64,000 nucleotides of DNA from a virus, in IMG/VR virus record IMGVR_UViG_3300042516_001671, positions 1 through 64,000 of that record; one strand, 5' to 3'. Below, in pieces: positions 56,959-64,000 of the stretch (position 1 is the first letter of the stretch; the number at the start of each line of letters is the position of its first letter). A program made the translations under genes and the position numbers. Below the pieces are notes generated by a model. It was not told the origin of the DNA and ran no database searches. It saw only the letters and a program-made list of their open reading frames with translations.

Positions 56959-57971
56959 ATCGTTCTCCAGGTTACGCCTTTACCATTTCCGGCAGGCAAA
57001 GTTGACGGGTTTGTATATTTAGTACCAAAACCTGCGCTCCAAGGATAAACAGAAATAAATGGTGTAGTGGTGTGAGCCACTGCAATGTCAGCACCTGATG
57101 AAGAAAATGCTACGCCCAAACCATTTCCCGTAGGTAAAGTGGCTGGATTGGAGTATTTGGTTCCAAAACCCGAACTCCAAACCCAGGCGGAAATACGAGG
57201 TGACGTATCATGAGCAATAGCTATGTCTGCGCCTGATGGAGAAAATGCTATACCATTTCCGGTCCCAGTAGCCAAAGTTGACGGGTTTGTGTATTTAGTA
57301 CCAAAACCTGAACTCCAGGGGTATACGGTAATATATGGATTATTGTTGTGAGTAACGGCTATATCCGCTCCAGAAGGAGAAAATGCTACGCCATAACACT
57401 CACCCGTAGGTAAAGTGGCTGGGTTTGCATACTTTGTTCCAAAGCCCGAACTCCAAGGATAAACGGATATCCATGGTGTTGAACCAAAATGGCCTACTGC
57501 AATGTCCGCACCCGAGGGAGAAAATGCTACGCCCAAACCAGTTCCGGCAGGTGACGTGGCTGGGTTTGCGTATTTGGTGCCAAATCCAGAACTCCAAGGA
57601 TAAACAGAAATAAATGGTGTAGTGGTGTGAGCCACTGCAATGTCAGCACCTGATGGAGAAAATGCCACCCCATTTCCAGTTCCGGTAGGTAACGTGGCTG
57701 GATCGGCGTATTTTGTGCCAAAGCCTGCGCTCCATGGGTAAACGGAGATAAAGGGTGTAGTGTCGTGAGCCACTGCAATGTCCGCACCCGAGGGAGAAAA
57801 TGCTACGCCCAAACCAGTTCCGGCAGGTAACGTGGCTGGATCGGAGTATTTGGTTCCAAACCCGCCACTCCATGGGTAAACGGAAATAAAGGGTGAAGTG
57901 GCGTGAGCCACTGCAATATACGCAGTAGCAATAAATGCGCTTTCCCTTATTGCACGCGCAGCAAAAGTCAT
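56955..57971 (-). CDS. Seven-repeat beta-propeller protein, 338 aa
   Basis: Seven copies of a 46-residue unit: YPWSSGFGTKYANPATLP then TGTGNGVAFSPSGADIAVA and HTTTPFISV. The WSSGFGTKY and FSPSGADIAVAH words recur in each. Seven 46-residue blades fit a WD40-like seven-bladed propeller. It lies between two tail-fibre genes and the lysis genes, so receptor-binding or fibre-tip attachment is likely. Unlike most propellers the blades are nearly identical at DNA level (138-bp repeats), which points to recent amplification. Confidence 0.8.
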   Translation of the reverse strand: MTFAARAIRESAFIATAYIAVAHATSPFISVYPWSGGFGTKYSDPATLPAGTGLGVAFSPSGADIAVAHDTTPFISVYPWSAGFGTKYADPATLPTGTGNGVAFSPSGADIAVAHTTTPFISVYPWSSGFGTKYANPATSPAGTGLGVAFSPSGADIAVGHFGSTPWISVYPWSSGFGTKYANPATLPTGECYGVAFSPSGADIAVTHNNNPYITVYPWSSGFGTKYTNPSTLATGTGNGIAFSPSGADIAIAHDTSPRISAWVWSSGFGTKYSNPATLPTGNGLGVAFSSSGADIAVAHTTTPFISVYPWSAGFGTKYTNPSTLPAGNGKGVTWRTI

Positions 57972-59488
57972 GCAAACCCCTTGGACAACGAGGCGTACCA
58001 GAAACCCGTGGAACTCAGGTATGTGGCGACCAACAAATCAACCGAATTTGCCGCTGTGCTAAGCGTCCCCGCAAGGCCCCCCGGCCACTTAAAGCTTGTC
58101 GGCCATGTCATTGTACGGCTGCCTGTCGCATCCTGAGTAATGAACCAGTTGATGGTCTGGCCGTTCCGTGGGTTGCTGATGGTCGGTGCGGTCGTGACGT
58201 TGGCGGTGAATGTGGTGGCAAACACATTGGACAAAGCACAATCCACCGTCATGGCCGTTGCGCTAAATGTCACTGTGACCGGCGTAGTCTGGGCACCTCC
58301 GGTAAACGTAGTCGCGCCTAAAGTTGGCGCTGTTGCCAGCACAATGCTGCCCGAACCTGTTACGTTTTGACCCAGCGCCGTTGCTACGCCGGTTCCAAAT
58401 GAGGTAATGCCCGTGCCGCCGCTGGCTACAGCCAAAGTCCCTGCAACGCTCACCGCGCCGTTTGTGGCTGTGCTAGGGGTTAGCCCGGTCGAACCAAAGC
58501 TGATTGTGGTGACGCCGCTTGCGGCAGGGGCCGTGCTCTGCCAAGTAGTGCCATTGCTGGTCAGGATATTGCCCGCTGTCCCAGGAGCTACCACTTGAAG
58601 CGCCGAGGTGCCGTTGCCTAGCAGGACGTTGTTCGCCGTCAGAGAAACTGCGCCTGTGCCGCCGTTGGCTACAGGCAGAGTGCCGGAGACATGTGTGGCG
58701 AGGCCCACTTTGCCCCAGGACGGAGCGACACCAATACCACCAGAGATCAAAACATTGCCCGTGGCTACATCGGCCAGCTTGGCAAGCGAGGTAGTGGTGT
58801 CTGCGTAGAGAAGATCCCCGACCGCGTAGCTGGTCTGTCCAGTGCCCCCCCGGGCCGCAGGCAATGTTCCAGTTGTGCCAGCATCAATCGGCAAACCCGT
58901 CGCATTTGTCAACGTCACTGCCGAAGGCGTGCCAAGATTGGGCGTGACAAGGATTGGAGACGTCGCCAGCACGTTGTTTCCCGTGCCGGTATTTGTGACG
59001 CTGACGATCTGCTTGTTCGCATCCAGTGCCAGTGCCGTCGATGCCGTCAGGGCAGTAAGAGTCACATTGCCCGAAGCCGTCAGGTCCACCACCGCCCCGA
59101 GCGTGACGAAGTCCGACCCGTTCCACGCCACCACCGCCATGCGCCCTGCGGGCACCACCACACCCGTCGTAGGGCCCACGCCGACGATCTTGACCCCGAA
59201 GCCCCCAGTGGTGCCGTTGATGACCACGTATGCCTTGCTGGACGCCGGAGCCGTGATGGTGCGCTGCGCAGCCCGGGAGCCCGTGCAGTTGAGGATCATC
59301 TGCCTCGCCTGATCCGTCACCCCATTGGCTGTCGTCAACGTGACGTCAGCGTCGGTGGATAGGGTCGTCGTCCCAGCAATCGCCTGATCCGTCAGGTCGA
59401 TCATCCCGTTGCTGACGGTGGACCCCCAGCCCGTATCCCCCAGGCCAGGGTTAGAGAGGCGGAGGTTGGTGGTGAAGCTGGTTGGCAT
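57968..59488 (-). CDS. Tail fibre protein with GGTG motifs, 506 aa
   Basis: Three copies of ARGGTGQTSY/ANGGTGAVS/ASGGTGITS-type motifs, in GNG-rich beta surroundings, are typical of phage tail fibres. N-terminal part (FTTNLRLSNPGLGDTGWGST) may attach to the virion; C-terminal WFITQDATGSRTMTWPTSFK forms a beta tip. Host recognition. Confidence 0.8.
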   Translation of the reverse strand: MPTSFTTNLRLSNPGLGDTGWGSTVSNGMIDLTDQAIAGTTTLSTDADVTLTTANGVTDQARQMILNCTGSRAAQRTITAPASSKAYVVINGTTGGFGVKIVGVGPTTGVVVPAGRMAVVAWNGSDFVTLGAVVDLTASGNVTLTALTASTALALDANKQIVSVTNTGTGNNVLATSPILVTPNLGTPSAVTLTNATGLPIDAGTTGTLPAARGGTGQTSYAVGDLLYADTTTSLAKLADVATGNVLISGGIGVAPSWGKVGLATHVSGTLPVANGGTGAVSLTANNVLLGNGTSALQVVAPGTAGNILTSNGTTWQSTAPAASGVTTISFGSTGLTPSTATNGAVSVAGTLAVASGGTGITSFGTGVATALGQNVTGSGSIVLATAPTLGATTFTGGAQTTPVTVTFSATAMTVDCALSNVFATTFTANVTTAPTISNPRNGQTINWFITQDATGSRTMTWPTSFKWPGGLAGTLSTAANSVDLLVATYLSSTGFWYASLSKGFA

Positions 59489-59497
59489 AGGCGCCTC

Positions 59498-62400
59498 TCA
59501 AGTTTGAATCTGAACCCAGCCAGGGTTTTGAAAATCGTTGATGTCGGTCCAGTTTGGAACCTGCGTCGTCACCACGTTCTGCCAGCCGGGGCTCTGCGTT
59601 GAGTTCACTTCGACCCAGCCCGGAGCCTGCGCGTTCTGGACATTCTGCCAGTTCGGACTCTGGCTGTCATCTATTGGGTTCCAGAGGTAGCCGCCGACCA
59701 CAAGGTCAGCAATCGTCCCGGAAGCACTGAAGGAGACGTTGAAGATCGACCCGGCTGCATCAACAGCATCAAGACCCGAGGCAAGCTCACTGAGCGAGAC
59801 GTTGAAGATTGACGCCGCTACAGAAGGCGTGTCCAAGACCGAGGCCGTTTCGCTGACCGAGGAGACAAAGATCACCAGGGCACTAAGCGCATCCGTGCCT
59901 GTTGCAAGCTCTGAGACCGCCGTGGCAAAGATCATCTGCGCGGCCAGCGCGTCGGCTGCTGTGGCCGTGTCAGAGAAGGACGCTGGGAGTACCAAGGAGG
60001 CCGCAGGAGCGTCTGAAAGCGTTGCAGCATCACTCAGGGACACGCCGAAGGTTGAAGCGGCCACAGCGGGCGTATCCTGGCCCGTTGCAAGCTCAGAGAC
60101 CGACGGATTAAAGATGGATGCGGCCACCGCGAACGCATCTAGGCCGCTCGCAAGCTCGGACACTGCCGTGGCAAATACCATTTGAGCGGATAGCGCATCT
60201 GAGCCCGTTGCCGTGTCGGAGAAGGCTACCGGGAAGATCGACGCGGCGGACAGCGCGTCGGAGCCCGTGGCGGTGTCGGAGAAGGATGGGTTAAACGTTG
60301 ATGCGGCAACCGCCGGCACATCAGAGGCTGTGACGGTGTCGGAGAACAGCCCCTGCATTACAAGGACGGCTGAAGCTGTGTCGGCCCCCGTAGCCGATTC
60401 AAAAACCGCTGCTGGGGCCGTCAGCAAAGCGACAGCGGTGTCTTGGCCGGCAGCGAGTTCGCTGACAAGAGCCCCGAAGGTAGAGGCCGCAACAGCAACC
60501 GCATCTGAGCCCGTGGACGTTTCGGCTATGGCAGCACTAAAGACAGCGATTGCAGCAAGCGCGTCTGCGCCCGTGGCAGATTCAAAAATGTCTCTCGTGT
60601 AAATCAGGCTTCCGGCAATGCTGTCTGACGCTGTGACGGTGTCAGAGAAATCACAGCTATACAGCAGCCCGCCCAAAATGGTATCCGAGGCAGTGGCGGT
60701 ATCGGAAACAGATGCGTTTAACGTGAGCGTGGTGGCAGCGGCATCCGAGCCTGTTGCTGTGTCAGAGAAAGAGACATTGAATGTTGTACCGCCCGGGGCG
60801 GCAAAGATCCAGCCCAGCGAGCCGTTGTTGGTTGAGTTCGCCCCGGCGTACCATGTGCTGTCAAGGTTATAGGCACGAACCCCAGTGATAGTCAGATAGT
60901 CAACGCTGGCAGCCTGCCCGCCGCCCGTGAAGACCAGCGTTCCAGGAGAGGAAGCTGATGTTCCTTGGACGGTGAGGATGTTGCCAGCAGTGCCAGAGGC
61001 AGTCCACGATGTTGTAATGCGCTGGGTGGTGGTGCCAATGTTAATGGTGTTGGCACCGGCGGCAGTGCTGCTGATAATCTTGAAGGTGTTGTTGCCACTG
61101 ATGGTGAGCGTGCCGTTGCCGCCTTGGTTCAGGGTGATGTTGGTGTAGGCTATGTCGCCGCCAGCGAAGGTCTTGGCAGATGCTGAGGTGAGGCTGATGG
61201 TGCCGGTGCCGGTGACGGTGAGGTTGGTGGGGGTGGCTGTGAATACAGCGCCAGAACCAGCAAAAGTCCAAGTACCAGAACCAAAAGCAAGGGTTCTTAT
61301 ATTCTGAGAAGTAGAATCAAAATTTGAACCGCTTGTTGTGGTGAAGTTATATGTGTTAGCGTCTAGTGTCCCAGCAGAAAGTGTCAGATTAGCTCCGGTT
61401 GAAGTGACAAATGCATCTTGCAAAGTAACCGATCCGCTTGGGCTGTTAATTGTAAATCCCTGTGTGAAAGTCCTGCCGGCATTTGTAATAGTCTGACCAC
61501 CGCGCCCAGCAAACGTAATCGTTCCCGTACCAGTCAGCGTCGTCCCTGTACCGTTGACCCAGTTTCCATAAATAGCAGGCGTCGTAGACCCTGTCGCCAG
61601 CGTCATCGTATTCGTCGTCCTAGCCGACATGTCGATGGTGCCGATGTTGTAGGACTGGTTGATGGTGACAGTGGCGCCGCTGTTCAGCCCTGTGGCTTCA
61701 AAGAAGCAGGTGTCCTGCGCCAATGGGAAGTTGTTTACAGCAGGTGCATCACCACTGTTGAGCGCCCAGCCTGTCGCAGACCAATTGCCGCCAGCAGCAA
61801 GGTTCCAATACTTGTGGGCAGCGGCTGTAAACGTGATGCCGCTGTTGCCCTTGCAGTCGCCAATGCGCGTACCGGAGGCTGGCGCAGCAGCACCAGCGAT
61901 GGTGATGTCGCGGAAGTCAACGTCGGTCATTGACAAGGCGTTAGCCGTAATGGTGCGGGTGGTGCCGATGGTGTCGCTGCGGCAGAAGTGCCGCATGGTG
62001 GCGTTGGTGCCTGCGGAGAAGGTGAGTGTGCCTGTGACGGTTTGGTTGGCGGATAAAATAACAGGTCTGCACCCGCTAGCAGTTAACCCAGAAAAAGACA
62101 GGTTGTTAAAACTGTTTGTGCCGTTAATAGTTCTGTCAACTGGATTGGTTTGAGTAAAACTAACGTTGTAAAAGGTCTGATTGTTGCCGGAAAAGTTGGG
62201 GCCAATTGCAGATATATTTATTTGCGAAGTTCCTGCCGTGACGGTGAGATTGGCTCGGCTCGTTTCGGTTGTACCAAAATTGATTGGCGTAGACCCAGAT
62301 AGAGTAGCCGTCCCTGCACCAAAATCAATTGTTCTGGAATTTGCGCTACTAGAACTTATTGACAACCCTGTATAGTTGTAATTTGCAAAACTGAACGTTC

Positions 62401-64000
62401 CGTTGGTAACGGTTATTCCATTTGATGCTCCTGTATCCAATGCAGAACCCAAGCTCCACGAGCAATCTACGCCATTGACGGTAATGGAAGATGCCAGCGC
62501 AACCCCGTTCGTCGTAAACGTCAGCCCGGTGGAATTGCTCGACAGCGTCATCGCCCCCGTATACGTCCGAGTCAGCCCCGTCGCGGGCAGCGTCACATTG
62601 CCATGGATACCGTCCATTGCCGTAGAACCCGCCAACGTCACATTCCCCGACGCCGGTCCAGCAATGGTCAACGCCTTCATCCTGATGCCGCCTGTAACAG
62701 CGTTCACTGTGGCTGTGTAGGCTGTCCCATTGCTGCCTGAATCAAACACAACATCATCGTGGCTGCGCGGCACAGAAGCTCCGCTGCCTGTTCCAGATGT
62801 CGTAGACCAGCGTGCTGTGTCGCTCCAGTTGCCTGTGCCACCAACCCAATAGCGCGTGCTGTCAGCAGGCTTGGCTGTGCGATAGACAGGCGCTGCGGCC
62901 GTGCCGGTGCTGTTGGCACCAGCGTAGAACTCACCAGGGCTTGTGGCAGCAAAGCCAATGCTTCCCATAGCAAGGTAGTCAATGCCGCTGGTGCAGGCTC
63001 CTGCGAGGATGTGGGAGGTTCCAGTGCCGGTCAGAGTGACGACGTTTCCAGCAGTGCCAGTCACTGTCCACTTGCCGAAAATCTGGATGGTAGAGCCTAG
63101 AGCAATGGTGTGCGCTACGGTCTTAGTGCTGGCGAGTTCGGTGAATTGATTGTTGCCGGTTATGGTTGTAGTTGATATGCCGGTTGCACCGCCAATAGTG
63201 AGTTTGTTATAGGAAAAGCTCTCGCCTGCAAACTGCCTGGAATTTGTAGACGTACTAGAGAGAACAATATCTGCTGTATCTTTATAAAAAGTTATTCCTG
63301 AAATTCTCCACACATTAGTCTCTTGGCTGGAATAGGTGAGTGTCCAAGTACCTGAACCCATTCTCACAACCAGACTCGTGTCTCCACTTGCCTGAAAGGC
63401 TCCAATCGTTACATTGTAAGTTTTTGCGTTAAATTGTCCGTATAAAACCCTAAAAAGCACGCCACTAGTGAATGCGTCTTCTAACTCTATGTTCGCCCTT
63501 ATAGAGTTAATTTGTACTGGAATCGGTATAGAGACTCCGTTGGTTTTAATATAGTTTGTTGCGTCGTATGAGGAAATGTTTATAGTATTTGAATTACTGG
63601 TAATTGTTACACCTGAACCAAAGCGTAAATTTTTGAAGATATTAAATGTGATACTTACCGTTAGTGTCATAGCGGTTGTTCTAGAACCCATTTCTAGTGT
63701 TCCCAACCTAAACACGGCACTTGTAGAAACAGTGCCTGCTGAACCGGCGTCATCAAATACGGCAGTGTCTTGTGCTAATGGAAAATTATTTACATTCGGC
63801 GTACCACCACTGGAGGTTGCCCATCCCGTAGAGAAGAAAGTCTGTGTGCCGGCCAGATTCCAGTAAAGTGTTTTCGAAGCCGGGAAAACAATACCAGCGT
63901 TGTTTCCGCAATCCCCCGCGTTTGATGGGGCGGTATTGATGGCGGCTCCGGTCAGGTTAATCCCTTCAAAATCACAGTTATCGGCAAGCAGTGTATTGAC
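59498..64000 (-). CDS. Giant tail adhesin, C-terminal part (partial, runs off right edge)
   Basis: Open in frame from the right edge (first codons VNTLLADNCDFEG) to 59498, at least 1500 residues. Repeated WVGGTGNWSDTARW-type and NNFPLAQDT blocks, long beta Thr/Ser/Gly stretches, then about 18 repeats of 20-21 residues (FSDTATGSDALSAASIF) and five 11-residue QxP[GN]W repeats at the C-terminus. An internal GTG at 63715 is not the true start. Probably a long host-contact fibre. The matching N-terminus may be at 1-199. Confidence 0.8.
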   Translation of the reverse strand, partial: VNTLLADNCDFEGINLTGAAINTAPSNAGDCGNNAGIVFPASKTLYWNLAGTQTFFSTGWATSSGGTPNVNNFPLAQDTAVFDDAGSAGTVSTSAVFRLGTLEMGSRTTAMTLTVSITFNIFKNLRFGSGVTITSNSNTINISSYDATNYIKTNGVSIPIPVQINSIRANIELEDAFTSGVLFRVLYGQFNAKTYNVTIGAFQASGDTSLVVRMGSGTWTLTYSSQETNVWRISGITFYKDTADIVLSSTSTNSRQFAGESFSYNKLTIGGATGISTTTITGNNQFTELASTKTVAHTIALGSTIQIFGKWTVTGTAGNVVTLTGTGTSHILAGACTSGIDYLAMGSIGFAATSPGEFYAGANSTGTAAAPVYRTAKPADSTRYWVGGTGNWSDTARWSTTSGTGSGASVPRSHDDVVFDSGSNGTAYTATVNAVTGGIRMKALTIAGPASGNVTLAGSTAMDGIHGNVTLPATGLTRTYTGAMTLSSNSTGLTFTTNGVALASSITVNGVDCSWSLGSALDTGASNGITVTNGTFSFANYNYTGLSISSSSANSRTIDFGAGTATLSGSTPINFGTTETSRANLTVTAGTSQINISAIGPNFSGNNQTFYNVSFTQTNPVDRTINGTNSFNNLSFSGLTASGCRPVILSANQTVTGTLTFSAGTNATMRHFCRSDTIGTTRTITANALSMTDVDFRDITIAGAAAPASGTRIGDCKGNSGITFTAAAHKYWNLAAGGNWSATGWALNSGDAPAVNNFPLAQDTCFFEATGLNSGATVTINQSYNIGTIDMSARTTNTMTLATGSTTPAIYGNWVNGTGTTLTGTGTITFAGRGGQTITNAGRTFTQGFTINSPSGSVTLQDAFVTSTGANLTLSAGTLDANTYNFTTTSGSNFDSTSQNIRTLAFGSGTWTFAGSGAVFTATPTNLTVTGTGTISLTSASAKTFAGGDIAYTNITLNQGGNGTLTISGNNTFKIISSTAAGANTINIGTTTQRITTSWTASGTAGNILTVQGTSASSPGTLVFTGGGQAASVDYLTITGVRAYNLDSTWYAGANSTNNGSLGWIFAAPGGTTFNVSFSDTATGSDAAATTLTLNASVSDTATASDTILGGLLYSCDFSDTVTASDSIAGSLIYTRDIFESATGADALAAIAVFSAAIAETSTGSDAVAVAASTFGALVSELAAGQDTAVALLTAPAAVFESATGADTASAVLVMQGLFSDTVTASDVPAVAASTFNPSFSDTATGSDALSAASIFPVAFSDTATGSDALSAQMVFATAVSELASGLDAFAVAASIFNPSVSELATGQDTPAVAASTFGVSLSDAATLSDAPAASLVLPASFSDTATAADALAAQMIFATAVSELATGTDALSALVIFVSSVSETASVLDTPSVAASIFNVSLSELASGLDAVDAAGSIFNVSFSASGTIADLVVGGYLWNPIDDSQSPNWQNVQNAQAPGWVEVNSTQSPGWQNVVTTQVPNWTDINDFQNPGWVQIQT
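59501..59668 (-). repeat. Five 11-residue Trp repeats at the adhesin C-terminus
   Basis: Units x3-Q-x-P-[NG]-W-x2-[VI] repeat five times in the last 55 residues. Confidence 0.85.
59705..60790 (-). repeat. About 18 tandem 20-21-residue repeats in the adhesin
   Basis: Units of the form [FV]S[DE]TATGSDALSA-x7 tile without gaps. Small, Ala/Ser/Thr-rich repeats form a spacer that could vary in length. Confidence 0.85.

Noticed and set aside
56955-57971. Regular repeats as a CRISPR array
   Set aside because: 138-bp units are coding, in one frame, with no spacers.
201-61831. TGTAAAC as a polar Chi- or KOPS-like mark
   Set aside because: Copies are about equally divided between strands with no switch along the genome, so an orientation signal is unlikely.
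63715-63715. GTG at 63715 as the start of the adhesin
   Set aside because: The frame is open and motif-rich through to the right edge, so this is an internal Val codon.
1-64000. tRNA or rRNA genes
   Set aside because: No cloverleaf with a GGTTCGAATCC-type T-loop or rRNA-like stretch was noticed on either strand.

Overview
The window is most of a tailed double-stranded DNA phage genome. The tail parts it encodes are a P22 gp4-type head-tail adaptor and a P22 gp10/T7 gp12-type nozzle, together with internal virion proteins. I see no tape-measure, tail-tube or sheath gene, so a short-tailed (podovirus-like) particle is most likely. There is no phage RNA polymerase, integrase, tRNA or CRISPR array. 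The host cannot be named. A GH24 endolysin with 3TM-holin-like proteins, moderately GC-rich codon use and accessory genes of a kind common in proteobacterial phages suggest a Gram-negative proteobacterium, but this is inference.

Layout. (1) 1-16956, minus strand: head and packaging module in the order of transcription small terminase, a small winged-helix protein, large terminase, portal, small proteins including a GroES-like one, scaffold, capsid-associated protein, major capsid, UUCG-loop terminator, then head-fibre-like and many small basic proteins, head-tail adaptors, an intruding HNH endonuclease and the start of a tail adhesin. (2) 16981-17250: divergent control region with three DnaA boxes in 50 bp, opposing sigma70-like promoters and, nearby (16146-16212), a triple 24-bp repeat beside the terminase genes. 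(3) 17253-22603, plus strand and visibly richer in GC: a SprT-like protein that has lost its HExxH, a CobS/MoxR-like AAA+ ATPase, a CobT-like VWA protein, several small proteins and a ribosomal L7/L12-like domain protein. (4) 22657-26539, minus strand: primase-helicase, small HNH, a possible 2-oxoglutarate oxygenase, a winged-helix-type protein and a RusA resolvase. (5) 26593-30730, plus strand: PD-(D/E)XK nuclease, Rad52/Sak-like annealing protein, SSB, RHH and MazG-like proteins. (6) 30825-35999, plus strand: a run of about 19 small translationally coupled accessory genes, then a C5 cytosine methyltransferase flanked by a perfect 19-bp direct repeat. (7) 37535-64000, minus strand: a 2631-residue polyvalent protein, internal virion proteins, nozzle, lysis genes, a seven-blade beta-propeller and two tail fibres, the last running off the right edge.

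The left edge holds the N-terminus, and the right edge the C-terminus, of what looks like one giant adhesin. This fits a circular (or circularly permuted) genome in which regions 7 and 1 form one continuous late operon on the minus strand: packaging, capsid, connectors, fibres, lysis, nozzle, ejection proteins.

The most unusual signals are: the word TGTAAAC (about 40 copies, often followed by G) and the word GTTGAAAC (about 20 copies), both scattered in every reading frame and on both strands; the degenerate-protease/MoxR/VWA trio; the polyvalent protein combining ParB-like, metallopeptidase, Gp88-like and ADP-ribosyltransferase-like regions; and a 26-bp element repeated upstream of two plus-strand operons.
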